A stretch of DNA of 64,000 bases from an uncultured Oscillospiraceae bacterium (GTDB lineage Bacteria; Bacillota; Clostridia; Oscillospirales; Oscillospiraceae): the NCBI GenBank assembly GCA_910587285.1, contig CAJULM010000006.1, positions 1 to 64,000 of the forward strand. Direction: 5' to 3'. Positions 39,240 through 47,545 of this stretch are shown here, piece by piece. The position numbers and the translations under genes were made by a program. The first letter of the stretch is position 1; each line of letters begins with the position of its first letter. A model generated the notes under the pieces. That model made no database searches. It was not told the DNA's origin and saw nothing but the letters and a program-made list of their open reading frames with translations.

Positions 39240-42197
39240 ATGAAAAAGAGGAACTTTTGGAAAATACCCATGGCGGTTTTCGCCGTGTTCACAGTGATCT
39301 GCGTGGCTGCAATCCCCATCACCAACTATTTCGCGCCCATGATCAACGTAGCGCTGAACGCCGAGACCCAGCGCATCATCCCCGACCCGGACGCACAGAT
39401 CTTCTACTGGACCCGTTACGACTCCGAGGAAGAGCTGGTGGCCAACGACTGGAACGTGTGCCGCCAGGTGATGGCGGAGGGGGCCTCGGTGCTGCTCAAC
39501 CGGGACGATACCCTCCCCCTGGCCGCTGACACCAAGTTCTCCTGTTTCTCCCAGTCCTCTGTGGACCCGGTGAAGGTGGGAACCGGTTCCGCTTTCGTCT
39601 CCACCGGCGAGGGTGCCAGCCTGTACTCCGCGCTGGAGGACAGCTTCCAGCCGGGGTGTGTGAACACCGACCTGTGGAAGTTCTATGTCACCAGCGGCTA
39701 TAAGCGGGAAAACGCGGCCCTGTCCGGCGGCGACCCCTCCCAATACCGCATCAACGAGGTGCCCTGGGAAAAGTACACCGACGCGCTGAAATCCACCTTT
39801 GCCGACTATGGCGACGCCGCCCTGGTCACCCTGTCCCGCTCCTCCGGCGAGGGCGCCGACCTGCCCAGCGGGTTGGAGGCGCTGGAGCCTTACATGACCG
39901 GCGGCGACTATCTCCGGCTGTGCAAGGAGGAGATGGAGCTGCTCCAGAACCTGAAGGAGCTGAAGGACCAGGGCGTGTTCAAGAAAATCGTAGTGCTGCT
40001 CAACTCCTCCAGCACCCTCCAGCTGGACTTCATCGACGCGTACGATGTGGACGCGGTGGTGTGGACGGGCAACCTGGGCATCAACGGCCTGCCCGCCGTG
40101 ACGGACATCCTGGCGGGCAAGGTGAACCCCTCCGGGCGGATCGTGGACACCTTCCTGAAGGACAACCACTCCTCCCCCGCCATGGTGAACTACGACGCGT
40201 TCCCCTATACCAACGCCGCCCAGCTGGATCTGGCCTTTGCCCAGAACAACACCGCCCCCGGCATTGAAAAGTGCAATATGAACTATGTGGTGTACCAGGA
40301 GGGCATCTACGTGGGCTACCGCTACTACGAGACCCGGTATGAGGACTATGTGCTGGGCCAGGGCAGCGCCGGGGAGTACGACTACAGGGCCGACGTGGCC
40401 TTCCCCTTCGGCTCCGGCCTGAGCTACACCACCTTCGAATACTCCAACTTCACCGTGGAGGACCAGGGCGACGCCTTCCAGGTGGGGGTGGATGTGGCCA
40501 ACACCGGCAGTATGGACGGCAAGCATACCGTGCAGATCTACTTCCAGTCCCCCTACACCGACTATGACCGGGAGAACGGGATTGAGAAGGCCGCCGTGGA
40601 GCTGTGCGGCTTTGACAAAAAGGAGATCAAGGCCGGCGAGACCGAGCACTTTGATATCCGCGTCCTGAAAGAGGATCTGACCAGCTATGACGCCAACGCC
40701 GCCAAGACCTACATCCTGGACGCCGGAGACTACTACTTCACCGTGGGTACTGACGCGCACAACGCCATCAACAACATCCTGATGGCCAAGGGGGCAGATG
40801 CCTCCCGCATGACCGGTATCGGCGACGCGGCCCTCACGGCCAAATGGAATAACCCTGCCCTGGATACCACCACCTATGCGGTCTCCTCCGCCACCGGGAA
40901 GCCCATCACCAACCTGTTCGACAACGCCGATCTGAATAAGTACGAGGGCGCGGAGGATCAGCAGGTGGTCTACCTCACCCGCAGCAACTGGACCGGAACC
41001 TTCCCCCAGGCCACTGTGAGCCTTCGGGCTACAGACGCCATGTGGGACGACGGCCTGACCCATGAGGACGCCGGCAGGGACGCCCTGGTGGAGCAGTACA
41101 AGCAGCTCTATTGGTCCGACGTGAGCCAGGCTCCCGCCGCCGGGACGGGCGGCTCCCTCAACGCCATTGACTTTGTGGACAAGGACTATGACGACCCTGC
41201 CTGGGATGAGCTGATCGGCCAGCTCTCCTACGAAGATATGCTGAACCTGATCTATAACGGCTCCTACCAGACCCAGGTGCTCCCGGCCATCAACCTGCCC
41301 GCCACCCAGGAATTTGACGGCCCCACCGGCTTCACCAAGAGCATCGTGGGCGGGGCCAACGGCATGGCCTTTACCTCCGAGGATGTGATGGCGGCCACCT
41401 ATAACCGAGAGCTGATCCAGGAGGTGGGCAAGTGCATGGGCGAGGATATGCTCCACGCCCAGTCCGGGGACAACGCAGCCGCCGTGGCCGGCATTTACGC
41501 CCCCGGCGTGAACATCCACCGGAGCCCCTATCTGGGCCGGCACAACGAGTATTACTCCGAGGACGGCTGGCTGTCCGGCGAGATCGCCGCCGCCCAGGTC
41601 CAGGGCCTCCACGACCGGGGGATGCTGGCCTTTGTGAAGCACTTCGCCCTCAATGACCAGGAACAGGGCCGGTATGGGATCTCTGTGTGGGCCAACGAGC
41701 AGTCCATCCGGGAGCTGTATCTGGAGAGCTTTGAAGGTGCGATCCGGGGCGGCGCTTCCAATGTCATGAGCTCCTTCAACCGCATCGGCGCGGTGTGGTC
41801 CGGCGCCCACCACGGTCTCATGACCGGCGTGCTCCGGGACGAATGGGGCATGGAGGGCTCCGCCATCACCGACATGGCCATCAACGCCAAGTGGATGGAC
41901 TACCGGATGGGCGTGCTGGCCGGACAGGACTACTGGTGCGGCCAGAAGGGCGGCATGGGTACCCTGGACGGGACCGGCAATGATCCGGCCATCGCCGCGG
42001 CGGTCCACAACGCGGCCAAGAACGTGGTATTCAGCATCACCCGGACCAACGCCATGAACATGGGCAACGCTACTGTTGTCAGTGTGACCCCCTTGTGGCG
42101 GATCGCGCTGTACGCCGCCACCGGCGTGTGCGCCCTGCTCACCGTGGGCAGCGCGTTTATGGTGGTGCGCAGTAAAAAAGCAGCGAAAGGCGGCTGA
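39240..42197 (+). CDS. GH3 glycosidase, permuted, tandem copy 2
   Basis: This 985-residue enzyme starts at the ATG 7 bp after an AGGAGG site. It has an N-terminal helix (8-30), sandwich domain (NPSGRIVDTF near 298), fibronectin-type domain, barrel (about 665-930) and C-terminal helix. GRHNEYYSEDGW near 766 replaces the usual GRN by GRH. FVKHFALNDQE lies near 797 and the nucleophile Asp in SAITDMA near 876. Differences from copy 1 cluster around the barrel loops, so the two may have different substrates. Confidence 0.88.
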   Translation: MKKRNFWKIPMAVFAVFTVICVAAIPITNYFAPMINVALNAETQRIIPDPDAQIFYWTRYDSEEELVANDWNVCRQVMAEGASVLLNRDDTLPLAADTKFSCFSQSSVDPVKVGTGSAFVSTGEGASLYSALEDSFQPGCVNTDLWKFYVTSGYKRENAALSGGDPSQYRINEVPWEKYTDALKSTFADYGDAALVTLSRSSGEGADLPSGLEALEPYMTGGDYLRLCKEEMELLQNLKELKDQGVFKKIVVLLNSSSTLQLDFIDAYDVDAVVWTGNLGINGLPAVTDILAGKVNPSGRIVDTFLKDNHSSPAMVNYDAFPYTNAAQLDLAFAQNNTAPGIEKCNMNYVVYQEGIYVGYRYYETRYEDYVLGQGSAGEYDYRADVAFPFGSGLSYTTFEYSNFTVEDQGDAFQVGVDVANTGSMDGKHTVQIYFQSPYTDYDRENGIEKAAVELCGFDKKEIKAGETEHFDIRVLKEDLTSYDANAAKTYILDAGDYYFTVGTDAHNAINNILMAKGADASRMTGIGDAALTAKWNNPALDTTTYAVSSATGKPITNLFDNADLNKYEGAEDQQVVYLTRSNWTGTFPQATVSLRATDAMWDDGLTHEDAGRDALVEQYKQLYWSDVSQAPAAGTGGSLNAIDFVDKDYDDPAWDELIGQLSYEDMLNLIYNGSYQTQVLPAINLPATQEFDGPTGFTKSIVGGANGMAFTSEDVMAATYNRELIQEVGKCMGEDMLHAQSGDNAAAVAGIYAPGVNIHRSPYLGRHNEYYSEDGWLSGEIAAAQVQGLHDRGMLAFVKHFALNDQEQGRYGISVWANEQSIRELYLESFEGAIRGGASNVMSSFNRIGAVWSGAHHGLMTGVLRDEWGMEGSAITDMAINAKWMDYRMGVLAGQDYWCGQKGGMGTLDGTGNDPAIAAAVHNAAKNVVFSITRTNAMNMGNATVVSVTPLWRIALYAATGVCALLTVGSAFMVVRSKKAAKGG

Positions 42198-42212
42198 TCT
42201 GCAACAATTCAG

Positions 42213-42247
42213 CGGGCCGCAGTTCCACGAACTGTGGCTGCGGCCCG
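42213..42247 (+). other. GC-rich hairpin after GH3 tandem copy 2
   Basis: CGGGCCGCAG pairs with CTGCGGCCCG, extended by partly paired inner bases. No T-run follows. It is homologous in place and in flanking sequence to the hairpin after copy 1, and probably stabilises or cuts the mRNA between the genes. Confidence 0.6.
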
Positions 42248-42269
42248 AAAACATCTCAGGGGGCACGTC

Positions 42270-45200
42270 ATGAAGAAAAAATATCAGAAATGGCTGGGAC
42301 TGGCTGCGGTGTTTGCCCTGCTGCTGTCTGCCGCCTTGAGCCTTACCAGCTCTGCATTTTATTACAGCGGCTATGTAAACAGCTTTTTGGGCATCACCGG
42401 CGAAAGCATTGAAGTGAGCGGGGACACCAATTACTATCCCTCCGCTTACGGGCCGCTGAATGCGGAGAACGCCGACCGCCTTATTGCAGATGAACGGGAT
42501 CATAATATTCGGGCTATGTACGAGGGGACGGTGCTGCTGCGGAACGAAAACAGTGCGCTTCCTCTGGCCGCTGGTGAGCGGAGCGTTACTGTTTTTGGCA
42601 ATTCAGTCAACGACCCCATCTATAAATCCAATGCCGGAAACGCCAGCTTTAACGCTGACCGGGGCGGCGAACTGTATACCGCCTTGGAGGCCGCCGGTTT
42701 CCAGGTCAATCCCACCATGCGGGACGCATATGCAAACAGCGGCATCGTCCGCACCTCGGTGGCGACCCGGGGCGGTTCTACTGTGGGCGAAGCGCCCGCC
42801 AGCTTTTACACCGACACGCTGAAAAGCTCCTATGCATCCCAGTACAATGACGTGGCCATTGTCTTGCTTACCCGTTACGGAGGGGAAGGTGTTGACCTTG
42901 ATCCTCTGGACGCGGATGGCGTTCCCATGCTGTCCCTCCACCAGGAAGAAGCAGATCTGCTGAGGATGATCCATGACAGCGGGAAGTTCGGGAAAACCGT
43001 GGTCCTCATCAACAGCCCGTTCGCCATGGATATCGAGTGGATCGAATATGAAGAGTACGGGGTGGATGCCTGCCTCGTGTTCGGCGCGGCAGGCGACTAT
43101 GGCTTTATCGCGCTGATGGATATCCTTACGGGAGCGGCGGATGTGTCCGGGCATCTGCCGGACACCTGGGCCTCCAGTTCCTTGTCCGCGCCCGCCATGC
43201 AGAATTTTGGCGATTACAAATTCACCAATCTGGAGAAGATGTACGGCGACCGCTACCTGGTGTATGCGGAAGGGATCTATGTTGGTTACAAATACTATGA
43301 GACCCGCTACCAGGACCAGGTGCTGGGCATCAACGACGCCAACGGCCCTGCCGGAGCGTTTGCCAGCGATGGCGGCTGGGACTATGCCGCTGAGATGGCT
43401 TATCCGTTCGGCTATGGCCTGTCCTACGCCCAGTTCACCCAGGCGGTGGAGAGCATCCTCTGGGATCAAAGTGCGCACACCGTCACCGCTGCTGTAAAGG
43501 TTACCAACAACGGCGGATTTGATGGAAAGTCCAAAGCATTGGTCCAGCTCTACGCCCAGCTCCCCTGGGAGCCTGGACAGGCCGAGAAGTCCGCCATCCA
43601 GCTCATCGGCTTCCAGAAATCAAGCGGGCTGGCGGCTGGGGAAAGCGAGACGGTCACCATCACCGTGCCTGATTACTATTTCGCAGTTTATGATGAGAAC
43701 GCTGAAAACGGCGCGGATCCCTCCAAGACCGGCTGCTACATATTTGACGCAGGGGATTATTGGTTTGCCATCGGCGGCAGCAGCCATGACGCGTTGAACA
43801 ACATTATGGCCGCCAGGGGGATCGAGGGCCTGTTTGATGAAAAGGGGAACCCTGTGTCCGGCGTTCCCTCCAATGCGGTAAAAGCAGAGCTGGGGCAGTA
43901 CGACAACACTACCTATGCACTCAGCCCCACAACTGGGGCCATCGTGTCCAACCAGCTTCAAGATGCTGACCTGAACGAGTATCTTCCCGGCACTGTCACC
44001 TATCTGAGCAGGTCGGACTGGAACACCTTCCCTGAGAGCTATACCGGCCTGACCGCCACGGACGCCATGGCGGAGCTAATGATCGGGAAAACCTATCAAA
44101 AGCCCGGCGACGCCCCGGATACCGGCGATATGGTTTTCGGTGAGGACGCTGGCTTGAAGCTGGTAAGCATGAAGGATGTGGAGTTCGGGGCGGATCAATG
44201 GAAGACGTTTATCGATCAGCTTAGCATCAACCAGCTGGCCACCATCTGCGGTGACAACCGGGGCAATGTGGCCATCCCTGAAGTGGGTAAGCCCGCAAAT
44301 GCCTCCACAAACGGCCCCTGCGGCGTTCAGGGCAGCTATACCAAGGGGAACCGGAAGGGCTGCACCCTGTTTGTGGATGAGCCGATCCAGGCCGCCACAT
44401 TTAACCTGGATCTGGCCAGGGAGCGGGGCGCCCTTATGGCGGAGGACGCCATGTATGCCGACGTTACCATGGTGTTTGGTCCCGGCGCCAACATTCATCG
44501 GACTGCCTACCTGGGCCGCAACAGCGAGTATTTCTCCGAGGACGGCCTGATGAGCTATCTCATGAGCCGTGCCAACGCCCAACCCATGACAGAAAAGGGC
44601 GTCATCACCGGCTTCAAGCACTTCTGTCTCAACGACCAGGAGGTCAACCGCCATGGTGTGGCCACTTTTGCCACTGAGCAGGCCTGCCGGGAGATTTATT
44701 TCAAGGCATTTGAAGGCGCGTTGAGCGATGGCGGCGGTCTGGGCGTCATGACCAGCTACAATCGGATCGGGATGACCGCGTCACCTGCCCACTACGGCGC
44801 ACAGGTGGAGATCCTCCGCAACGAATGGGGCTTTAAGGGCATCAATATCACCGATTCCTCCAAGGATGCCTCTGATTATGTGCTCACTGCCGAGTGTATC
44901 ACCAGCGGCACCGATCTGTTCCTCTCCGACACCGGGCGCACCAGCGAGCTGACCAATCTGGCGATCAAAGATCGGGACGGAAACATCCTGAACTGGATGA
45001 AAACAGCCAATGAGCATTTCTATTATGCCCACAGCCGAAGCATTCTGATTAACGGATTGGCAGAAGAAACTGTCGTCCATGAGACCGTTTACTGGTGGCA
45101 GCCGGCGCTGATTGCTGTTTGCGCCGCCCTTGCTCTATTGGCCGTGGCATCCCTGGGGATGTTTGCCTGGAATGCTTACGTAAAAAAGGAGAGACGCTGA
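42270..45200 (+). CDS. GH3 glycosidase, permuted, paired with a membrane protein
   Basis: This 976-residue enzyme has the reversed GH3 plan and both end helices. It is closer in sequence to the enzyme at 31603 than to the tandem pair: both share GDTNYYPS near the N-terminus, YQDQVLGIN(N/D)ANGP and TDSSKD. GRNSEYFSEDG is near 749, FKHFCLNDQE near 781, and the nucleophile Asp in NITDSS near 862. The sandwich-domain SGR motif is SGH here (near 293). The start is the ATG after CAGGGGG. It is followed at one base by a small membrane protein, as is the 31603 enzyme. Confidence 0.88.
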   Translation: MKKKYQKWLGLAAVFALLLSAALSLTSSAFYYSGYVNSFLGITGESIEVSGDTNYYPSAYGPLNAENADRLIADERDHNIRAMYEGTVLLRNENSALPLAAGERSVTVFGNSVNDPIYKSNAGNASFNADRGGELYTALEAAGFQVNPTMRDAYANSGIVRTSVATRGGSTVGEAPASFYTDTLKSSYASQYNDVAIVLLTRYGGEGVDLDPLDADGVPMLSLHQEEADLLRMIHDSGKFGKTVVLINSPFAMDIEWIEYEEYGVDACLVFGAAGDYGFIALMDILTGAADVSGHLPDTWASSSLSAPAMQNFGDYKFTNLEKMYGDRYLVYAEGIYVGYKYYETRYQDQVLGINDANGPAGAFASDGGWDYAAEMAYPFGYGLSYAQFTQAVESILWDQSAHTVTAAVKVTNNGGFDGKSKALVQLYAQLPWEPGQAEKSAIQLIGFQKSSGLAAGESETVTITVPDYYFAVYDENAENGADPSKTGCYIFDAGDYWFAIGGSSHDALNNIMAARGIEGLFDEKGNPVSGVPSNAVKAELGQYDNTTYALSPTTGAIVSNQLQDADLNEYLPGTVTYLSRSDWNTFPESYTGLTATDAMAELMIGKTYQKPGDAPDTGDMVFGEDAGLKLVSMKDVEFGADQWKTFIDQLSINQLATICGDNRGNVAIPEVGKPANASTNGPCGVQGSYTKGNRKGCTLFVDEPIQAATFNLDLARERGALMAEDAMYADVTMVFGPGANIHRTAYLGRNSEYFSEDGLMSYLMSRANAQPMTEKGVITGFKHFCLNDQEVNRHGVATFATEQACREIYFKAFEGALSDGGGLGVMTSYNRIGMTASPAHYGAQVEILRNEWGFKGINITDSSKDASDYVLTAECITSGTDLFLSDTGRTSELTNLAIKDRDGNILNWMKTANEHFYYAHSRSILINGLAEETVVHETVYWWQPALIAVCAALALLAVASLGMFAWNAYVKKERR

Positions 45201-45201
45201 G

Positions 45202-45603
45202 ATGAAGAATGTGTTTAAAAACCGGGGTTTGGGGTTTTATATGAATCTGATTGCGGGGGCCACAGCCCTGCTGGGCGCTGTCCTGTATATTGTGCTTGAC
45301 GGAACAGACAAAACGTTTACATTCATTGGCTTTGCCCTGGCGTTGGCAGGCGCGGGCTCCGCCGCGCTGACGGTGTTCACCCGGCTGAAATTTGCCGCTT
45401 TTGTGCCTACAGCGTTTTATGCCGCCGCTTTTGGGGTAGTGCTCCGTGTCGCGGTGCCCAGCTTGTCCGATGTGTGGAACAAAGTCAATTTTATCGGCGG
45501 AAATGCCGCTATGGGCATGGCCTTTGCGGGCGTGTTTTTCCTGTGTGCGGTATTGGGCGTGGTTTCCTGCTTTGTTGGATCAAATGGGCAGGACATGAAA
45601 TAA
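45202..45603 (+). CDS. Four-helix membrane protein, paralogue of 34487
   Basis: This 133-residue protein has four predicted transmembrane helices in the same positions as the protein at 34487. It shares a basic N-terminus ending in GLGFYMNL and the FIGGNAAMGMAF segment before the last helix. Like its paralogue it begins one base after a GH3 gene. The repeated GH3-plus-membrane-protein arrangement suggests that the two proteins act together. Confidence 0.7.
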   Translation: MKNVFKNRGLGFYMNLIAGATALLGAVLYIVLDGTDKTFTFIGFALALAGAGSAALTVFTRLKFAAFVPTAFYAAAFGVVLRVAVPSLSDVWNKVNFIGGNAAMGMAFAGVFFLCAVLGVVSCFVGSNGQDMK

Positions 45604-45616
45604 GAGGATAACTGAA

Positions 45617-46657
45617 ATGAACAAAAAAATCTTTATTATTTCGGCGGTGCTTGGGCTTCTCCTTGTCCTGGGCGCCTGTGCGGACAGATCCCCTGATCGT
45701 CAAGGGGATCCTGCCAGCGATCCGTCGGGCGGAGTTTCTTCGGAGGCCTCTGCTGTGTGGAAGCTCTCCATCGCACAGCCGCCGGAGAAGCTGGAGTATG
45801 AGGAAGGCGAAACCTTCGATCCGGCCGGGGTTGTCATCAACGCCAAGATGAAGGACGGCTCAATACTGGAAAACGTGGCCTATGAGGGGATCATCGTAGA
45901 CCAGCCGCTGACGCGGACGTCCCTGTTTGCCAAGTTTGTCTATGGAGGGGAAACCGTGCAGCAGAACATCAAGGTCACGCTAAAGGGGAACCGGGAGGAG
46001 TACTCCGTCGCCAGCACGCAGGGGATTGCGGACAGCCCCCTGGCGGGAAAAGTCATCTTTTGGCTGGGTTCCTCTGTCTCAGAAGGGGCCAGTTCCGGTC
46101 AGGAATCTATGGCGGATTTCCTGGCCAAAAAGCACGGGGCCCAGTGCATCAAGGAGGCCGTGTCCGGCACCACGCTGGCGGACCGGGCCAACAGCAGCTA
46201 TGTAAGTCGGCTGGACCAGTATCTGGCCTCTGATGAAAGGGCAGGCCATGTGGACGCGTTCATCTGCCAGCTGTCCACAAACGACAAGGGCTTCCCTGAT
46301 GGCTTTGGCGCTGTGACGCCGGCGGATGTGCGTGACGCGGCAGCCTTTGACACCGCCACCACCTTCGGGGCAATGGAGTACATCATCGCCACAGCCAAAG
46401 ACACATGGGACTGCCCCGTATATTTCTACACCAACCCGCCCATGGGCGACGAAAACTATGAAACGATGGTGCAGGCGCTGGAGGAGCTTGCGGAAAAATG
46501 GGGCGTGACCATCATTGACCTGTATCGGGATCAGGCGTTCAACGACATCAGCGAGGAAGAACAGGCGCTCTATATGGCGGACAGCATCCATCCGACAAAG
46601 GCCGGCTATCGGGAGTGGTGGCTGCCCAAGTTTGAAGAGGCCCTGTCCGGAATTTGA
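45617..46657 (+). CDS. SGNH-hydrolase lipoprotein with Ig-like domain
   Basis: This 346-residue protein is lipid-anchored (LGAC, C21). A bacterial Ig-like domain fills about 50-120 (LSIAQPPEKLEYEEGETFDP). An SGNH hydrolase domain follows, with the nucleophile Ser in FWLGSSVSEGAS near 150-158, SGTTLADR, LSTND near 220 and the DSIHPTKAGY block with the catalytic Asp/His near 330. It probably removes acetyl or other ester groups from glycans at the cell surface, opening them for the GH3 and GH78 enzymes. Confidence 0.8.
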   Translation: MNKKIFIISAVLGLLLVLGACADRSPDRQGDPASDPSGGVSSEASAVWKLSIAQPPEKLEYEEGETFDPAGVVINAKMKDGSILENVAYEGIIVDQPLTRTSLFAKFVYGGETVQQNIKVTLKGNREEYSVASTQGIADSPLAGKVIFWLGSSVSEGASSGQESMADFLAKKHGAQCIKEAVSGTTLADRANSSYVSRLDQYLASDERAGHVDAFICQLSTNDKGFPDGFGAVTPADVRDAAAFDTATTFGAMEYIIATAKDTWDCPVYFYTNPPMGDENYETMVQALEELAEKWGVTIIDLYRDQAFNDISEEEQALYMADSIHPTKAGYREWWLPKFEEALSGI

Positions 46658-46683
46658 AAATAGGAAAAGGGGGAGCATCATCC

Positions 46684-47532
46684 ATGCCGATCAAAGCAGT
46701 CCAGCAGTTTATGCTGGGCACGGTGCTGAATAACGAAGCCCAGGCCCGGGACACGCTGCAAAAAATGAAAGACGCCGGGTATGACGGGATCGAGCTGTGC
46801 CGCTTTATGATCCACCCCAGCGGCCTTTTGGTCCGCCTCATCACCAAAGCCGCCGGCATGCCTGTGGGCGGGGGCGGCAGGCTGGACTGGCCCCGGCTGG
46901 TAAAGGAATCCGGCCTCCGGGTGGTCAGCCTGCATATGGACTTGGACAGTGTGGAAAAGGACGTCCCTGCCGCCGCCGCCGAGGCTAAGGCGCTGGGGGC
47001 GAAGTACGCGGTGATTACAGGGATGTACCGCTTCCCCTATAGCGACGAAAAGGCGGTCAGGGAACTGGCCGCCCGGCTGAACCGGGTGGGGGAAGCGCTG
47101 GGGCGTGAGGGAGTCAGCCTGCTCTACCATAACCACAACTGCGAATTGCAGTGGGTAAACCGGGAACAGCGGGCCTACGACCTCCTATTGTCCGAGACCA
47201 GCCCGGCGGCGGTGGGCTTTGAATTCGACAGCTACTGGTTCACGGAAGGGGGCGCCAGCGCCCTGTCCTGGATGGAGCGGCTGGGGGGACGCATGAAGCT
47301 GTGGCACATCAACGACCGCGGGACGCGGCTGTCCGGGCCGGCCATGACCCCCATCCTGAAAAGCGACAGCATGGAGCTGGGCTATGGGAACATGGATCTG
47401 CTCCCCCTGGTGGAACAGGCCAAGTCTGTGTCTGTGGACGCTGTGATTTTGGAAAGCCACCGCAACTGGGTGGAAAAATCGCCGGTCAAAAGCTTTCAGC
47501 GCAGTGCCGGCTTTTTGGAGAAATACATTTGA
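46684..47532 (+). CDS. Sugar phosphate isomerase/epimerase-like protein
   Basis: This 282-residue protein is a TIM barrel of the xylose-isomerase-like AP endonuclease 2 family. Features are the GYDGIEL strand near 40, LYHNHNCEL near 152, FEFDSYW near 180, HINDRG near 212 and VILESHRNW near 260; the Glu, His and Asp residues are likely metal ligands. It starts behind GGGGGAG. It is cytoplasmic and probably interconverts a sugar released by the GH enzymes. The exact substrate is not predictable. Confidence 0.8.
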   Translation: MPIKAVQQFMLGTVLNNEAQARDTLQKMKDAGYDGIELCRFMIHPSGLLVRLITKAAGMPVGGGGRLDWPRLVKESGLRVVSLHMDLDSVEKDVPAAAAEAKALGAKYAVITGMYRFPYSDEKAVRELAARLNRVGEALGREGVSLLYHNHNCELQWVNREQRAYDLLLSETSPAAVGFEFDSYWFTEGGASALSWMERLGGRMKLWHINDRGTRLSGPAMTPILKSDSMELGYGNMDLLPLVEQAKSVSVDAVILESHRNWVEKSPVKSFQRSAGFLEKYI

Positions 47533-47545
47533 GTAGGTGAGGCAA

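Larger units (their letters stand above)
36205..42247 (+). repeat. Tandem duplication of a permuted GH3 gene with its 3' hairpin
   Basis: The genes 36205-39162 and 39240-42197 have identical length (985 residues) and share long near-identical DNA blocks, for example 37261-37303 and 40290-40332. Each is followed by the same GGCTGATCT... sequence and a GCGGGCCG hairpin. The repeat unit is about 3.03 kb. Confidence 0.85.

Noticed and set aside
36184..42503. Very long open frames antisense to the GH3 genes
   Set aside because: They follow from GC-rich codon bias of the real genes, lack ribosome sites and read as low-complexity Gly/Val/His-rich protein without any family motif.
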